Positions 21,422 through 32,100 of a stretch of DNA of 64,000 nucleotides are shown here, piece by piece (within the stretch, counting starts at the first letter, position 1; every line of letters begins with the position of its first letter). The notes beneath the pieces are model-generated. The model worked only from the letters and a program-made list of their open reading frames with translations, did no database searches and was not told the DNA's origin. The stretch is from Blastocladiella emersonii ATCC 22665 (Eukaryota; Blastocladiomycota; Blastocladiomycetes; Blastocladiales; Blastocladiaceae): the NCBI GenBank assembly GCA_025594325.1, contig JANHCV010000002.1, forward strand, positions 1,736,001 to 1,800,000, read 5' to 3'. Made by a program: the position numbers and the translations under genes.

Positions 21422-23293
21422 GGAGGAGGAGAGGAAGGGTGGGAGCGCGTGTGTGCGCTCCGAGTCGAATGGGTTTCGGTTGTGTTGTGGAAGTATTTGT
21501 ATCGTTCGAACCTAGTGTACTATATCCTTCGCTTCGAGGGCTAAAGCCCTCTTTCTAGACCGGGTCGCTGCCGGATAGGGTGCCGACGCTCACGTGAGCG
21601 CGATCCACGTGAGCGACCCGAAAACGCGTGACAGACGCGTCGTGCGGGGCTTTGCCCAAGCTATAGTGACCGTGATTTTCTGGCTAACGCTCGTCACGTT
21701 ACAGTCACACTTTTCTCAATGACATCACTCCCCGCGTCGCGTTGCGCCACTTCGCTTCGGCTCCCGCTTCCGCCCCGCTCCCCTCCCGTTTGCTCTCCTT
21801 CTTCAATTAAGCTCATTTACTCTATGCAATGGATTCCATAAATCCTGAAATTGACGACACGCCGGTCCTGTCCCACCTCGGCGCCTTTGGGTGGCGCTCG
21901 CACGGCGACGTGCTGTGCTCGACTCGGCCGTTGACTAGAGTGTTCCGCTGGTACCGCCTTTGCACTCTGCTCTTGCTACTGCACAAGTGCTGCTTAGGCG
22001 AGCTCGCTGAGTGGAGTAGCATGTTGTGGGATGCTTTCACGTCGCCACGGCTTGCAGTACCTGCCATTGTGAAGGACCCCAGCTCGGGGCGATGCTATTT
22101 GTGTTCTCGTTCTTCCCCTTGTGTGGGCGCACTCGCTCTTCTTGGCCGCCGCTACCGCTACTACACCCGCGTTGCGCCCGCTAGGCGTCGCTATATGTTG
22201 TTCCGCGCCAAAGGAGGCGAGCTCGCTCAAGCTTTCAAGCTGGATCATAGCGTGCGACGCGAACGCCATCATCGTTGAGTGCTTTCTTGGCGGAAGATCG
22301 ATGCGTTAGTCGAGATCGAGTCGTCGCGCACATTCGCTGTGCATAGTACGCTCCGTTGCTCAATCGCTGACTACTTCCTTTTCGGCTCATTGAGAATATC
22401 AGCATGCTGCTGTGAGCGAGTGGCTCGCCTTGACGCATCTGTCAGAAATCCGATCTCAGTTGCCTCGAGCGCGCTGGCGATGCGCGCTACGTGCGCGTAT
22501 GCTGCATTGAGGCGATGTTGAGAGTAATCGGCGCCCACAATCAAGTCGCGCTAGCGCTCGATCAAAGCCACCATCACTAGAGCCAGTTCGTGTTTGTGCG
22601 CGCTCGATCGCAACTCGCTGCACAAGGAGTCGCTCCCGCAACTTGAACAACGATGCGTTCAGCGACCTTCAGCTATCTCCGCCACGTCCGTAGTCGACTT
22701 GATCCACCTCAAGAGCAGGAAGACGCACAAAAGCGCGAAGAAGGCGTGTTGCGAAGGCCCCAACACGTGGTTCTGACGCGTCGCGTCTCTTCCTTTCGAG
22801 CCCCTTTGAGTAATGCGAGTCAGAAGCATGATCTCAGTCTGCACTACATCTGAAGCGAGTTCCGTGTCTCTCAGTTCACAAATCATGCAGTTCCTTGCAT
22901 CGCGCGTCCACGACGCGTCTGGAGTGCCGTGTGATCGCGGCGAGAGGGCACTTGGGCAAAGCCCCGCACAGTTGACACCCGAACGGAGTGAGTGGTGGAG
23001 GTACTGGCAATTTCTCATGTGACTGCTGTGGCGCAACGCGTCCTGGCCTTGCACGTGATCGGCCTCGGCCCAACCCGCGGAAGCGCCGCGCGGCGCCAAC
23101 CACTCAAGGGCGAGCGGCAGGGCGAGCGGAGCGCGTTGCACCGACTAGCGTGCTTCGCGAGCTTCTGAGTTCAAGAGGATCGGAGCGATGTGAACGTAGG
23201 AGAACGAAAAGTATATCTTTGTGCGGGAGGAAAAAAGAGTCTGCGCGAGTCTGCGCGAGGGGAATGAACAGAGTCGGGGCGGGAGCGAGTGCA
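21422..23293. other. 1.9-kb non-coding stretch with palindromes
   Basis: No reading frame here looks like a protein. A perfect hairpin GAGGGCTAAAGCCCTC lies at 21536-21551, with CTAG four bases later. The 14-bp perfect palindrome CGCTCACGTGAGCG is at 21587-21600. GC content drops locally from about 22200 to 22900 compared with the flanking genes, consistent with old transposon-derived DNA. Confidence 0.4.
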
Positions 23294-24283
23294 TCAGGTC
23301 GACGAGGACAGGCGGCCGCTGCGGCGCCGCTTGGGCTGCGCCTCGTGCTCGTCGTTGACGACGCACTCCTCGTGCTCCTCCTCGTGCTCCTCCTCGGCGG
23401 CCGCGGCGGCGGTCGCCGCCGTGCGCTTCGTCGCGTTGGCGGTAGACGTCGGGACACCGGCTTGGTCGTCACCGATGGCGGCGGGCGTGCACGCCGCGAG
23501 CGCCGCGGTTGTCGGAGCCGCAGCTGCGGCCGCGTCGTCCATGTCGCACCCGACCGACACGGAGTTCGAGTCCGGCACCCCCACGACGATCTTGTCGATG
23601 CTGCCGATCGCGATGAACGAGTGCGTCCAAATGGGGTCCGCGCAGCTCGGGAAGCCGCCGTACTTCTTGGTGCCGGTGTTCTTGCCGCCAGCGTTCTTGG
23701 TGTTGGCAGGCGAGTTGATGGCGGGCGACACGACAGCGAGTGGCTGGATCGCGTGCTCCTGCGTCACGGGCGCCGCGGCGGGCGAGACGACGGCGGCCGA
23801 GATGTCGACGGGCTGCTGGATCATGAGCTGCTGCGCCGCGGGTTCCGCGGCAATCGAGGCGGCGACCTGCTGCACACCGTGACCAGCGGCGCCCGATGCG
23901 ACGCCGTTTGCCGTGGCGCGGGCGGCCTGGTGCGCGGCGAGGTTGTTGACAAAGTTCTCGCGGCCGTCGCGCATGCACTCGTGGTACACCTCCGTGGCCT
24001 TGTTGAGCTCGGCCCGCATGCCCTTCATTGTGCGCGGCACGCCTGCCGAGGTGAAGGCCTTGTCGCTGGGGAAGCCCGGGTCGTTGTTGGATTCTGACGA
24101 GTCCGACGCGTTCACGTCGCAGTGGAATCGCGGCCGCGGCGGTGCCGTCAGCGTCGCGCGAGCCGGACCCGTGCTTGGCGTTGTCGGGGTTGGCGGCCCC
24201 GTGTACTTGGGCTCCTGCGGCTGCGTGTACTGCGCGGCGGACCGGGCGACGCGCGTGGCCGGCGGCCTCCACGACGGCGTCAT
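23294..24283 (-). CDS. Ala-rich protein with a basic C-terminal tail, possibly truncated
   Basis: The longest ATG-started frame encodes about 330 residues with no stop. A Pro/Thr-rich N terminus precedes a helical segment (MKGMRAELNKATEVYHECMR), an Ala-rich stretch, the block TKKYGGFPSCADPIWTHSF, an acidic EEEHEEEHEE run and a basic terminus (PKRRRSGR) that could be a nuclear signal. Upstream on the same strand, in another frame, WVYAYKAAKDIFKARLVAG looks coding, so a 5' exon may lie at about 24310-24370 next to the helicase fragment. The family is unknown. It abuts the Helitron-type gene tail-outward and may be transposon-associated. Confidence 0.45.
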   Translation of the reverse strand: MTPSWRPPATRVARSAAQYTQPQEPKYTGPPTPTTPSTGPARATLTAPPRPRFHCDVNASDSSESNNDPGFPSDKAFTSAGVPRTMKGMRAELNKATEVYHECMRDGRENFVNNLAAHQAARATANGVASGAAGHGVQQVAASIAAEPAAQQLMIQQPVDISAAVVSPAAAPVTQEHAIQPLAVVSPAINSPANTKNAGGKNTGTKKYGGFPSCADPIWTHSFIAIGSIDKIVVGVPDSNSVSVGCDMDDAAAAAAPTTAALAACTPAAIGDDQAGVPTSTANATKRTAATAAAAAEEEHEEEHEECVVNDEHEAQPKRRRSGRLSSST

Positions 24284-24365
24284 CAAGGTCGCGACCCGGC
24301 CCGGCGACGAGGCGCGCCTTGAAGATGTCCTTGGCGGCCTTGTACGCGTAGACCCACGCGAGCCG

Positions 24366-24917
24366 ATGATGATTCACTCGAACATGGACGCACGGTTCCT
24401 CACGTCTTTCGACAAGTCCATTGTCGAGTTCTACGCGACCAAGTACTCAACCAAGGCGCGCGACATCATCGAGAACCACGCCGCCATCATCGCCGCGTAC
24501 AAGGCGCAGCACCAGCGCTTTGACGCCGAGCCCAACGCCTTCTCGCGCGGGCACAAGAAGCTCCTCTCGCTCGCGTACCACATGTCGGCGAACTGCATGG
24601 AGGTCCCCGAGACCATGGCCGCCCTGTTCCTGCACACGTCGGCCGCGGGCATCTTCTCGCACAAGTTTGCGCCGCTGCTGCTCTACCAGGGCATCAAGTG
24701 GGTCGAGCTCGCGGGCGTCGCTGCCGGCGAGGCGACCAACGAGGACGTCGAGTGCATCGCGTTGCTAATCAACGTCAACGGCAAGCCCATGCTAAACGTC
24801 GCGCTTCACGACTACATCTTCCGGCCCGCCGAACTCGAGCGGCTGTCGTGGTACGACTTTGTCCGCACGTGGTCGCGCGTCGCCATGCCCAAGGAAATGC
24901 GCCAGGTCCTGGCCGAC
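24366..24917 (+). pseudogene. Helitron/PIF1-type helicase gene, segment 1
   Basis: The frame from about 24366 carries a Helitron-like segment: YATKYSTKARDII, MSANCMEVPETMAALFLH, and DYIFRPAELERLSWYDFVR, which matches the Helitron signature of the D-Y-x-x-R-P-x-E-L-E ... Y-D-x-x-R type. No HUH Rep domain is visible upstream, so the gene is 5'-truncated. At 24917 the codon for Asp is followed directly by a solo LTR. Removing the LTR and one copy of its 5-bp target duplication joins this frame without a shift to segment 2. Confidence 0.8.
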
Positions 24918-25091
24918 TGTAAGGTGCCGAGGGGGAGGGTCTTGTGCCACGAGGAATGACTAGCCGGATAATGAAGGATTGTATCACGAATGACAAGAGA
25001 GAGGGAGAGCGAGGGCAACGCTCGGCTTATGAGGGACTGCGCCACCAGCCCGCGCCACCAGCCCGAGCCGTCGGATCACTGAACCGTGACA
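24918..25091 (-). repeat. Solo LTR of the Ty3/gypsy element, inverted
   Basis: A 174-bp sequence whose reverse complement starts TGTCACGGTTCAG and ends CGGCACCTTACA, nearly identical to both LTRs of the full-length element at 27839-33129. It is flanked by the perfect 5-bp target duplication CCGAC (24913-24917 and 25092-25096). A single LTR with a target duplication is the expected product of recombination between the two LTRs of a full element that had inserted in the helicase gene. Confidence 0.95.
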
Positions 25092-27838
25092 CCGACAGCG
25101 GCCGTGTGGAACCCGCTCAACCAGACCTCGAACCCGGCACCAAGATCCAGCCCGGCACAAAGTTCTGCTTCATGGCCGACCATCCGCTCGCCAAGCCGTT
25201 CGAGCTGCACAAAAAGGACGTCGAGGCCGTGCCCAAAATTGCTGGTCCGCACCTCCCTGACCTGCGCAAGTTTGCCGACGTCGCTGGGTCTGAGGAAAAG
25301 TACTGCCGCATGGCGCTACTGCTTCTCCAGCACTTCCGCGTCTCGAGCGACATCCTCGACGCGCAGGGCTCCGCGATCGGCAAGTTCAAGGCGTTCAAGG
25401 AGACGCTCGAACCTGGCCACGCCGCGCTCGACCATCACGAGTACGCGCAGGAGTACTACTTCAGCCTTGACGGCGCTCGCGAGTTCCGCGAGCTTCGCGA
25501 TCGCGAGAACGCCGAGCTCGCGGCGCAGCTGTCGCATGAGGAGAAGGGGAAGCTCTACGTTCCTGACCGCGACAGCGAAACCAGCTCACGCAACCAGCCG
25601 ACTACCGATGACGGCTCTGTAGCCGCTTTGTGGACCATGTTTGGTCAGTCGGAGAACGACATTGTTCTTGACCCGACTATTGTCAACTCGGACGTGGAGG
25701 GCATCCTGGCCGACAATGGCGAAACCGAGGGCGAACCTCAAACGCATAGAGGGCCTGACCTCTACGCTGATCCCTGGAATGGGCCACGGCATGATGGGCA
25801 CCCTGCTCTTCCCCGACGTGCAGCCGTTCGATGTCAACGCCGCCCCGCCGCTGCCGTACCTCGAGACGCCCATCTCGCCAACTGACGCCAAGAAAATCAT
25901 GGCTCAACTATGCGCTGCCGCGGCTCAAGGTCATCTGACTGCGGATGTCGGCGCCGTACCTGTCGTTTCCGGGCCCAGGCAGCCACCCATGATTGGTATT
26001 GTTCCCGCAGTGCCATCTGGAGCCTCGACAAACACATCTCAGCATGGTATCGACCCGGAAATGGCCGCCGACGTGCCCAAACCAGAACTCGGACCAGCCG
26101 TCAACGTTTGGCGCAGCGCCTTCACGACCACGCCAACAGGTCCTGACGCGCGCGCGGTTCCTCGTCACCAAGGCCGCGCACTCAATCAGCAACTTTGCCT
26201 ACGACACACGCGGCGACGAGTGGAGCGACGAGAAGCAGTGCACTGTGCACACGCCCGCATACGCAAGCCTCGCGCAGGTCTCGCTCAAGTTCAACCTCAA
26301 CAAAGAGCAGCACCGCGCGTTCGTGCTCTTCCTCATGCCGCTCATCGACACCTTCATCAGCGGCAACGCGGGTATTGCAGACGCTGCGCCCTTGGCCGAG
26401 CAGAACGTGATCCTGTTGGGCTGCAACAACGTCCAACATGTTGTTGGCACCGCGGCCCTCCGGCCCTTGAGCAAGGACCGGACGCCAATCATCCTCACCA
26501 GCTCGGGCGGCACGGGCAAGTCACGCGTTGTCAATGCAATCCGATACTTTCTCGCGTCCTGGAACCGGGAAAAGTGCCTCATGGTCATGGCCATGACTGG
26601 GATCGCGGCTGCCAACATTGGCAGTACGACCATCCACGCCGCGTTCTCTTTCTCGCTAAGGCCGAAAGAAAGCAGCGTACCGATCCTGCGGTTGCCATCG
26701 CGTGGAAAGGGCGTCTCGGCGTCGTCACCAACGAGTTCTCCATGTGTGACGCGACTTTACTCGGCCGTATCGACGCGAACATGCGCCTCCTGCGGCGGTG
26801 CGACGAACCATTTGGCGGGTGCATCGTCATGCTCGCTGGCGATCATCTACAGCTGCCTCCCGTCAATGGAGCTGCCCTGTACAAGTGCCCGCTGTCCTCA
26901 ACAACGCGCCAGACTCGTTCTACCTGCGCATGACGTCAAATCAATTGACGGTCCCCGAGCACCTGGATCGAGGCCAGGTCGCGTACTGGCGCACTACACG
27001 CACTGTTCGTCTTGTGAAGAGCAACCGATTTGTCGACGATCCACCATGGGGCAACGAAATGGACGCGCTCCGCCTTGTCAAGGCGTCGGACACGCTGCGC
27101 GACCTGATCAACTCGCGTACGACCGCTCAGCTTCAGCAGCAGGTCGACGAAAACAGCAACAACGTCCTCAAGGAGATCCTCAAGAAGCCCGGACTCACGG
27201 TTATCACGCCTGACAACCACACGCGCCACGCCTTCAACCTGCTCTACACGCGGCTCGCAGCAGCAAACCCAAACCGCATTGTGTTCCAGATCAAGGGCAA
27301 CATCACGCGCCCGCGTGATAGGCGCCGCACGCGTGAACGCGTCGCCATCTGCGACAAGGACGTGTTCCGCCTCGGAGGAGAGCCAGAAACCACGACTGAA
27401 CTGCCAGCCATCCTTGAGTTCTGCGTCGGAATGGAGATGCGCGTCAAGACCAACCAGTGCGTAGCAAAGGGGTGCGCGAACGGTGCGGTTGGCGTTGTGC
27501 ACCACATCGGCTGGAAGCCCGAGACCACGTTCATGCGAACCGCGTCCAACATGTACCAGCCATCCTGCGCTCCACTCAACGTGTGGATCGACCTGCCCAA
27601 CGCTCCTTGTGGCCCTCGCTTCCCGGGCATGCCGGCCGCGTGGCCTGACACAGTCATCCCGCTTGCCGTGGAGAAGAAGGACTTCCTGTACATGGTGGGC
27701 GGTTCCACGTTGCAAGAGCGAGTTGTCAGCACAACGGGGGATTCGCTTCCGCTCTGTGTCAACAACACCAAGACCAACAGGAGCAAGTATCCTAATCATG
27801 TCGTTGCGCACATCGAGCAGTACCCGATGGTACCAGCC
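25092..27838 (+). pseudogene. Helitron/PIF1-type helicase gene, segment 2
   Basis: This is the helicase core, spread over several frames. EKYCRMALLLLQHF (frame 1) gives way near 25740-25790 to TPISPTDAKKIMAQ. A second change comes near 26100-26150, before LTRARFLVTKAAHSISN. The Walker A motif is SSGGTGKSRVVNAI (about 26500). Frames change again near 26655, before VVTNEFSM (Walker B position; Asn replaces the usual Asp), and near 26890. The PIF1 motif AGDHLQLPPVNG is at about 26840-26875. At least four frameshifts with no intron signals make this a dead gene. The segment stops in PMVPA at 27838, where the retrotransposon begins. Confidence 0.82.
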
Positions 27839-28012
27839 TGTCACGGTTCAGTGATCCAACGGCTTGGGCTGGTGGCGCGGGCTGGTGGCGCAGTCCCTCA
27901 TAAGCCGAGCGTTGCCCTCGCTCTCCCTCTCTCTTGTCATTCGTGATACAATCCTTCATTATCCGGCTAGTCATTCCTCGTGGCACAAGACCCTCCCCCT
28001 CGGCACCTTACA
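27839..28012 (+). repeat. 5' LTR
   Basis: 174 bp, TG ... CA bounded. If the element self-primes, the transcript would start at about 27943 (GTGATACAA), giving U3 of about 104 bp. It differs from the 3' LTR by eye at three places (two near 27857-27866, one near 27991). Confidence 0.95.
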
Positions 28013-28014
28013 CT

Positions 28015-28023
28015 TTGTATCAC
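28015..28023 (+). promoter_or_regulatory. Primer-binding site, candidate for self-priming
   Basis: TTGTATCAC starts two bases after the 5' LTR. It is the exact reverse complement of GTGATACAA inside the LTR (27943-27951). I see no match to the usual initiator-tRNA site TGGTATCAGAGC. In Tf1/sushi-type chromoviruses the 5' end of the element's own RNA pairs with the primer-binding site, and this arrangement looks the same. The match is only 9 nt, so it needs testing. Confidence 0.55.
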
Positions 28024-28066
28024 CGTAAAACCCCCTCCGAGCGGTGATTTCTTCCACGACGGCAAA

Positions 28067-29143
28067 ATGATAACGCCGGCACAGTTCCTCGAAAAGCTGG
28101 CGACGTTTGACGTTGCGGCCATTGTCCCCGAGTACCAGCTCGCGCCGTGGCGCGACCTGGTCATGCCGTACGAGGACAAAGCCAAGCTCGTCTTCCTCGC
28201 GCTCAACGTCGCCAGCGACTACTGGCAACTGGGCGTGTCGACCGAGGCCCGCGCGGTCGCGGCCGAGCGGCGCGCCGAGACGGCGGAGCGCCGCGCGTAT
28301 GCGCTCGAGGTCGAGCTGCGTCAGACGCAGCAGAGCCAGCCGCTCAACGGTATCCTGCAGGGCGAGCTCGACAGCATCCAGGTCAGCAGCGCGCGCGGGC
28401 CGGGCGTGGGCGTTGATGGCTTCACGCCGGCCGCGATGCACGCGCTGATGCGCATGAATTCGGTTGACGGCGTCAACTTCAAGGTCAAGAGCGCCATCAC
28501 GCAGTACGAGAGCATCCTCCAGCTCACGTTCAACGTCCCGGAGAAGTTCAAGATTGCGCACTTCCACGGCAAGCTGACAGGCAAGGTGCTCAAGGCCGTG
28601 GAGCTGGCGATGGCCGGGTCCAAGTTTGAGGACTACGGCTCGTTCAACGCCTACATCTCCCTCGTCAAGTCAACGCAGCCGGCCGAGAAGTCGGAGACCG
28701 AGTACGCGCACGAGCTCAAGAACCTCAAGTACGTGCGCGGCGCCATGCCGGCGCGCGATTTCGTCTCCAAGTTCCGCCAGACCGCGTCCGGTGCAGGCTA
28801 CCGCGCGCTCAGCGAGCTGGCGATGCAGTTCTACCTGGTGGTCACGGCCGGCAACTCGCCGCTGGCCGCGGACGTGGCCTTCGCCTCGCTGCGCAAGGGC
28901 TACCGTTTCGACAAGATGGTCGAGCACTTCCTGGTGCACGAGGGCGGGGCGACGGGCGTCGCGGCCGAGCTCGTCCCGGACCCGGACGCCATGGACGTTG
29001 GCGCGATTCGGCAGCGGGCGGCGGCGCACCAGGGCCGCGCCCTCACCGACATCAAGTGCTACAACTGCAAGGGCTACGGCCACAAGGCGGCTGATTGCCC
29101 GTCGCCCCCGCGCTCGTCGTCGGGAAACGCCAGTCGGGCGTAG
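28067..29143 (+). CDS. gag: Retrotransposon Gag
   Basis: 358 residues from the first ATG after the 5' LTR. An N-terminal part has a charged helix (AAERRAETAERRAYALEVEL). A central Ty3-type capsid-like region follows (QLTFNVPEKFKIAHFHGKL, YAHELKNLKYVRGAM). A CCHC zinc knuckle, CYNCKGYGHKAADC, lies near the C terminus. Gag would coat the element RNA in virus-like particles. The stop at 29141-29143 lies 49 nt inside the pol frame, and a slippery heptamer sits in the overlap. Confidence 0.92.
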   Translation: MITPAQFLEKLATFDVAAIVPEYQLAPWRDLVMPYEDKAKLVFLALNVASDYWQLGVSTEARAVAAERRAETAERRAYALEVELRQTQQSQPLNGILQGELDSIQVSSARGPGVGVDGFTPAAMHALMRMNSVDGVNFKVKSAITQYESILQLTFNVPEKFKIAHFHGKLTGKVLKAVELAMAGSKFEDYGSFNAYISLVKSTQPAEKSETEYAHELKNLKYVRGAMPARDFVSKFRQTASGAGYRALSELAMQFYLVVTAGNSPLAADVAFASLRKGYRFDKMVEHFLVHEGGATGVAAELVPDPDAMDVGAIRQRAAAHQGRALTDIKCYNCKGYGHKAADCPSPPRSSSGNASRA

Positions 29144-32100
29144 CGGAGCAGGCCGCGACGTCCTCGAAGCCAAAACCTGCGGATTTGGGTGGTACAACGG
29201 CGATGGCCACGGCGGCCGCCGCCGCGGATAAGATGTCGGTGCCCGCCGACAAGAAGAAAAAAATGAACAAAAAGAAGAAACAAAACATGAATGATAAGAA
29301 GACTAATGGAAAATCTGTTGCTGCGTACTTTGGTGCACTTGTGCGTCTAGAGATGGCGCAGGACCACCAGCACCTCGGCGGGCTCCTCGCGCATCCAGGG
29401 CTCCGCACGGCGCCGATCCCGACGTTCATGATGCTCGACACGGGCGCGCCGGTTAACCTGATCAGCCGCAGGGTGGCCGAGCAGGCCGGGCTCGTGCCGA
29501 AGCGCCTAGCGCGTCGCATCGACCTCCGCGGTGTCGTCGGTTCCGCGCCGGGCCAGCGCCAGTACATCTCGCATTACGTGCACGCGGCCGTGTCCGTCAC
29601 GTCGCCCGAGTTCCTGCACGCGGCGGTCGCGGGATCCCAAACCGTGTTCGCGGACGGCGTCGTGCCTCCCGGCGACGCGTCCAAGCAGAAGCGCGTGGTG
29701 GGAGACGCGGGTCGCGCCATCGACATTCCGTGCCTTCATTGCTCGGTCGCGCGCTTCCTCGTCGTCGACTCTCCCGCGTTTCCGGTGATCATGGGACTCG
29801 AATGGATGGTCGCGAACGGCGCGAAGCCGGATCCGCGCTCGGCCACGGTCGCGATTGACGGCGCGTGCACTGGTCGCTGCGGGTGCCCGCCCGCCCAGCG
29901 CGTCACGGTGGCCACGGTCGCACCGCGCGTCGACCTCGACCCGCTCGCGTGGGACGAGGCACACGGCCCGCCCGAGGCGCCAGATGACGCGGCGCCGAAG
30001 CGCGTGCTGCCCGCCAAGTACCTCAAGTGGGCGCACGTCTTCGATGCCGCCGCGGCGTCCGCGCTCCCGCCGCACCGACCGTACGACTGCGAGATCGAGC
30101 TCGTCGAGGGCGCCAAGGTGCCGTTCCTGCCCGTCTACGCCCTGTCGCAGCCCGAACTCGAGGAGCTGCGCAAGACCATCGACGAGAACCTCGCGCGCGG
30201 CTTCATCCGCCCATCGCGGTCGCCAGCCGGCGCGCCGATCATGTTCGTGCCCAAGAAGGACGGGTCGCGCCGCATGTGTGTGGACTACCGCCGCCTCAAC
30301 GCGCTGACGGTCAAGAACCGCTACGCGCTGCCGCTCATCGCGGAGCTCATGAACCAAGTGCAGGGCGCGCGCATCTTCACCAAGTTCGACCTGCGCGGCG
30401 CGTACAACCTGGTCCGCATCCGCGAGGGCGACGAGTGGAAGACGGCGTTCCGCACGCGCTACGGACATTATGAATGGATGGTGATGCCGTTCGGGCTGAC
30501 CAACGCGCCGGCCGCGTTCCAGGCGTTTGTCAACGACGTGTTCCGCGACCTGCTCGACCGCCGCGGCGTTCTCGTGTACCTGGACGACATCCTCATCTTC
30601 AGCGAGGACCCCGAAGAGCACACGGCGCTCGTCAAGGAGGTGCTGCAGCGGCTCGCCGACAACAAGCTGTACGTCAAGCTCGAGAAGTGCGAATTCGACG
30701 TGACGCGCGTCGAGTACCTCGGCCACATCCTGACCACCGAGGGCGTCGAGATGGACCCGGCCAAGGTCCGCGCCGTGACCGAGTGGCCCGCGCCACGGAC
30801 GGTCAAGGAGGTGCAGGCGTTCCTGGGCCTCGCCAACTACTACCGCCGCTTCATCCCCGAGTTCTCGGAACTGACCATCCCGCTCACCCGTCTTACGCAG
30901 AAGGACACGCCGTGGCGGTGGGGCGACACCGAGGCGGCGGCCTTTGCGGCCATCAAGACGCGGTTCGCGTCCGACCAGTTCCTCGCGCACCCCGACCCCT
31001 CAAAACAGTTCATTGTCGAGGCCGACGCGTCCAACTTCGCCATTGGGTGCGTCCTGTCGCAGGTCGACAACGAGGGCACGCTGCGGCCGGTCGCGTTCCA
31101 CTCGCGCGCGCTCAAGGCGGCGGAGCTGAATTATCCCATCTTGGATAAGGAGCTGCTCGCCATCAAGGTCGCGTTCGAGATCTGGCGCCACCACCTCGAG
31201 GGCGCGCAGCACCCGGTCGAGGTGTACACGGACCACAAGAACCTCGAGCACTTTCGCACCATGACGGTCGAGTCGCAGCGGCACGCGCGGTGGGCACTGT
31301 TCCTCGAGCGGTTTTCGTTCCGGTTCACGTACCGGCCCGGCGCAATCAACGGGCGCGCCGACGCGCTGTCGCGCCGCGCCGACTACGAGCTGTTTGACAA
31401 CCCGATGCTCGGCCGCGCTGTCGTTCCCGCGTCGGCGCTCACGGTGGCCGCCACGGCCGCGGCCAGCGCGCCGCTCGTCGCGGGCACGCAGGGCGACGAC
31501 GTGCTCGCCGCGATTCGGGACGGCCTGGCGGAGGACGAGCTCGCGCAGTCGATGCAGCGGAACTCGGGCAAGCACCCGTCGCTCACCATGGACCTCGACG
31601 GCTTCGTTTGGCGAGACGACCGGCTGTACGTACCGTCAGGCGTCGCGCGCACCCGGGTGATCGAGGAGGCGCACGCGACGCGTGTAGCCGGTCATTTCGG
31701 CGTCCAGCGCACCATCGAGAAGGTGTCGCGCTCGTACTGGTGGCCCGGGATGCGCAAGGTGATCGAGCGGTTCGTCAAGTCGTGCCTCACCTGCGCGCGG
31801 GCCAAGGTGCCGCGCCACCGGCCTGACGGCGAGCTGCAGCCGCTGCCCACGCCGCCGCGGCCATGGTCGTCGATCTCCATGGACTTCATCACGGACCTGC
31901 CGCGCAGCAAGGGTCACACCTGCATCATGGTCGTCGTCGATCGGTTCTCCAAGATGACGCACTTCATCCCGCTCGCCGCGCTCCCAACGGCCGCCACGAC
32001 CGCCGACGCCTTCATCGAGCACGTGGTGCGGCCGCACGGGCTGCCCGACGACATCGTCTCGGACCGCGGGTCGCAGTTCACGTCGCGGTTCTGGTCGGCC

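Noticed and set aside
21536-21558. Helitron 3' terminus (hairpin plus CTAG)
   Set aside because: It lies on the wrong side of the helicase fragment, and the base after CTAG is A, not the T expected at Helitron insertion sites.
21829-22278. 149-residue ATG-started ORF MDSINPEIDDTP
   Set aside because: Composition is erratic, no motif or conserved pattern, and the surrounding DNA looks non-coding; not supported as a gene.
24366-24959. Helicase ORF appearing to end naturally at 24959 with a VPRGRVLCHEE tail
   Set aside because: The tail is LTR sequence read through. The true frame resumes after the solo LTR and its CCGAC duplication.
27980-28066. Gag starting within the 5' LTR
   Set aside because: The frame there begins with GTG and overlaps LTR and primer-binding site; the first ATG is at 28067.
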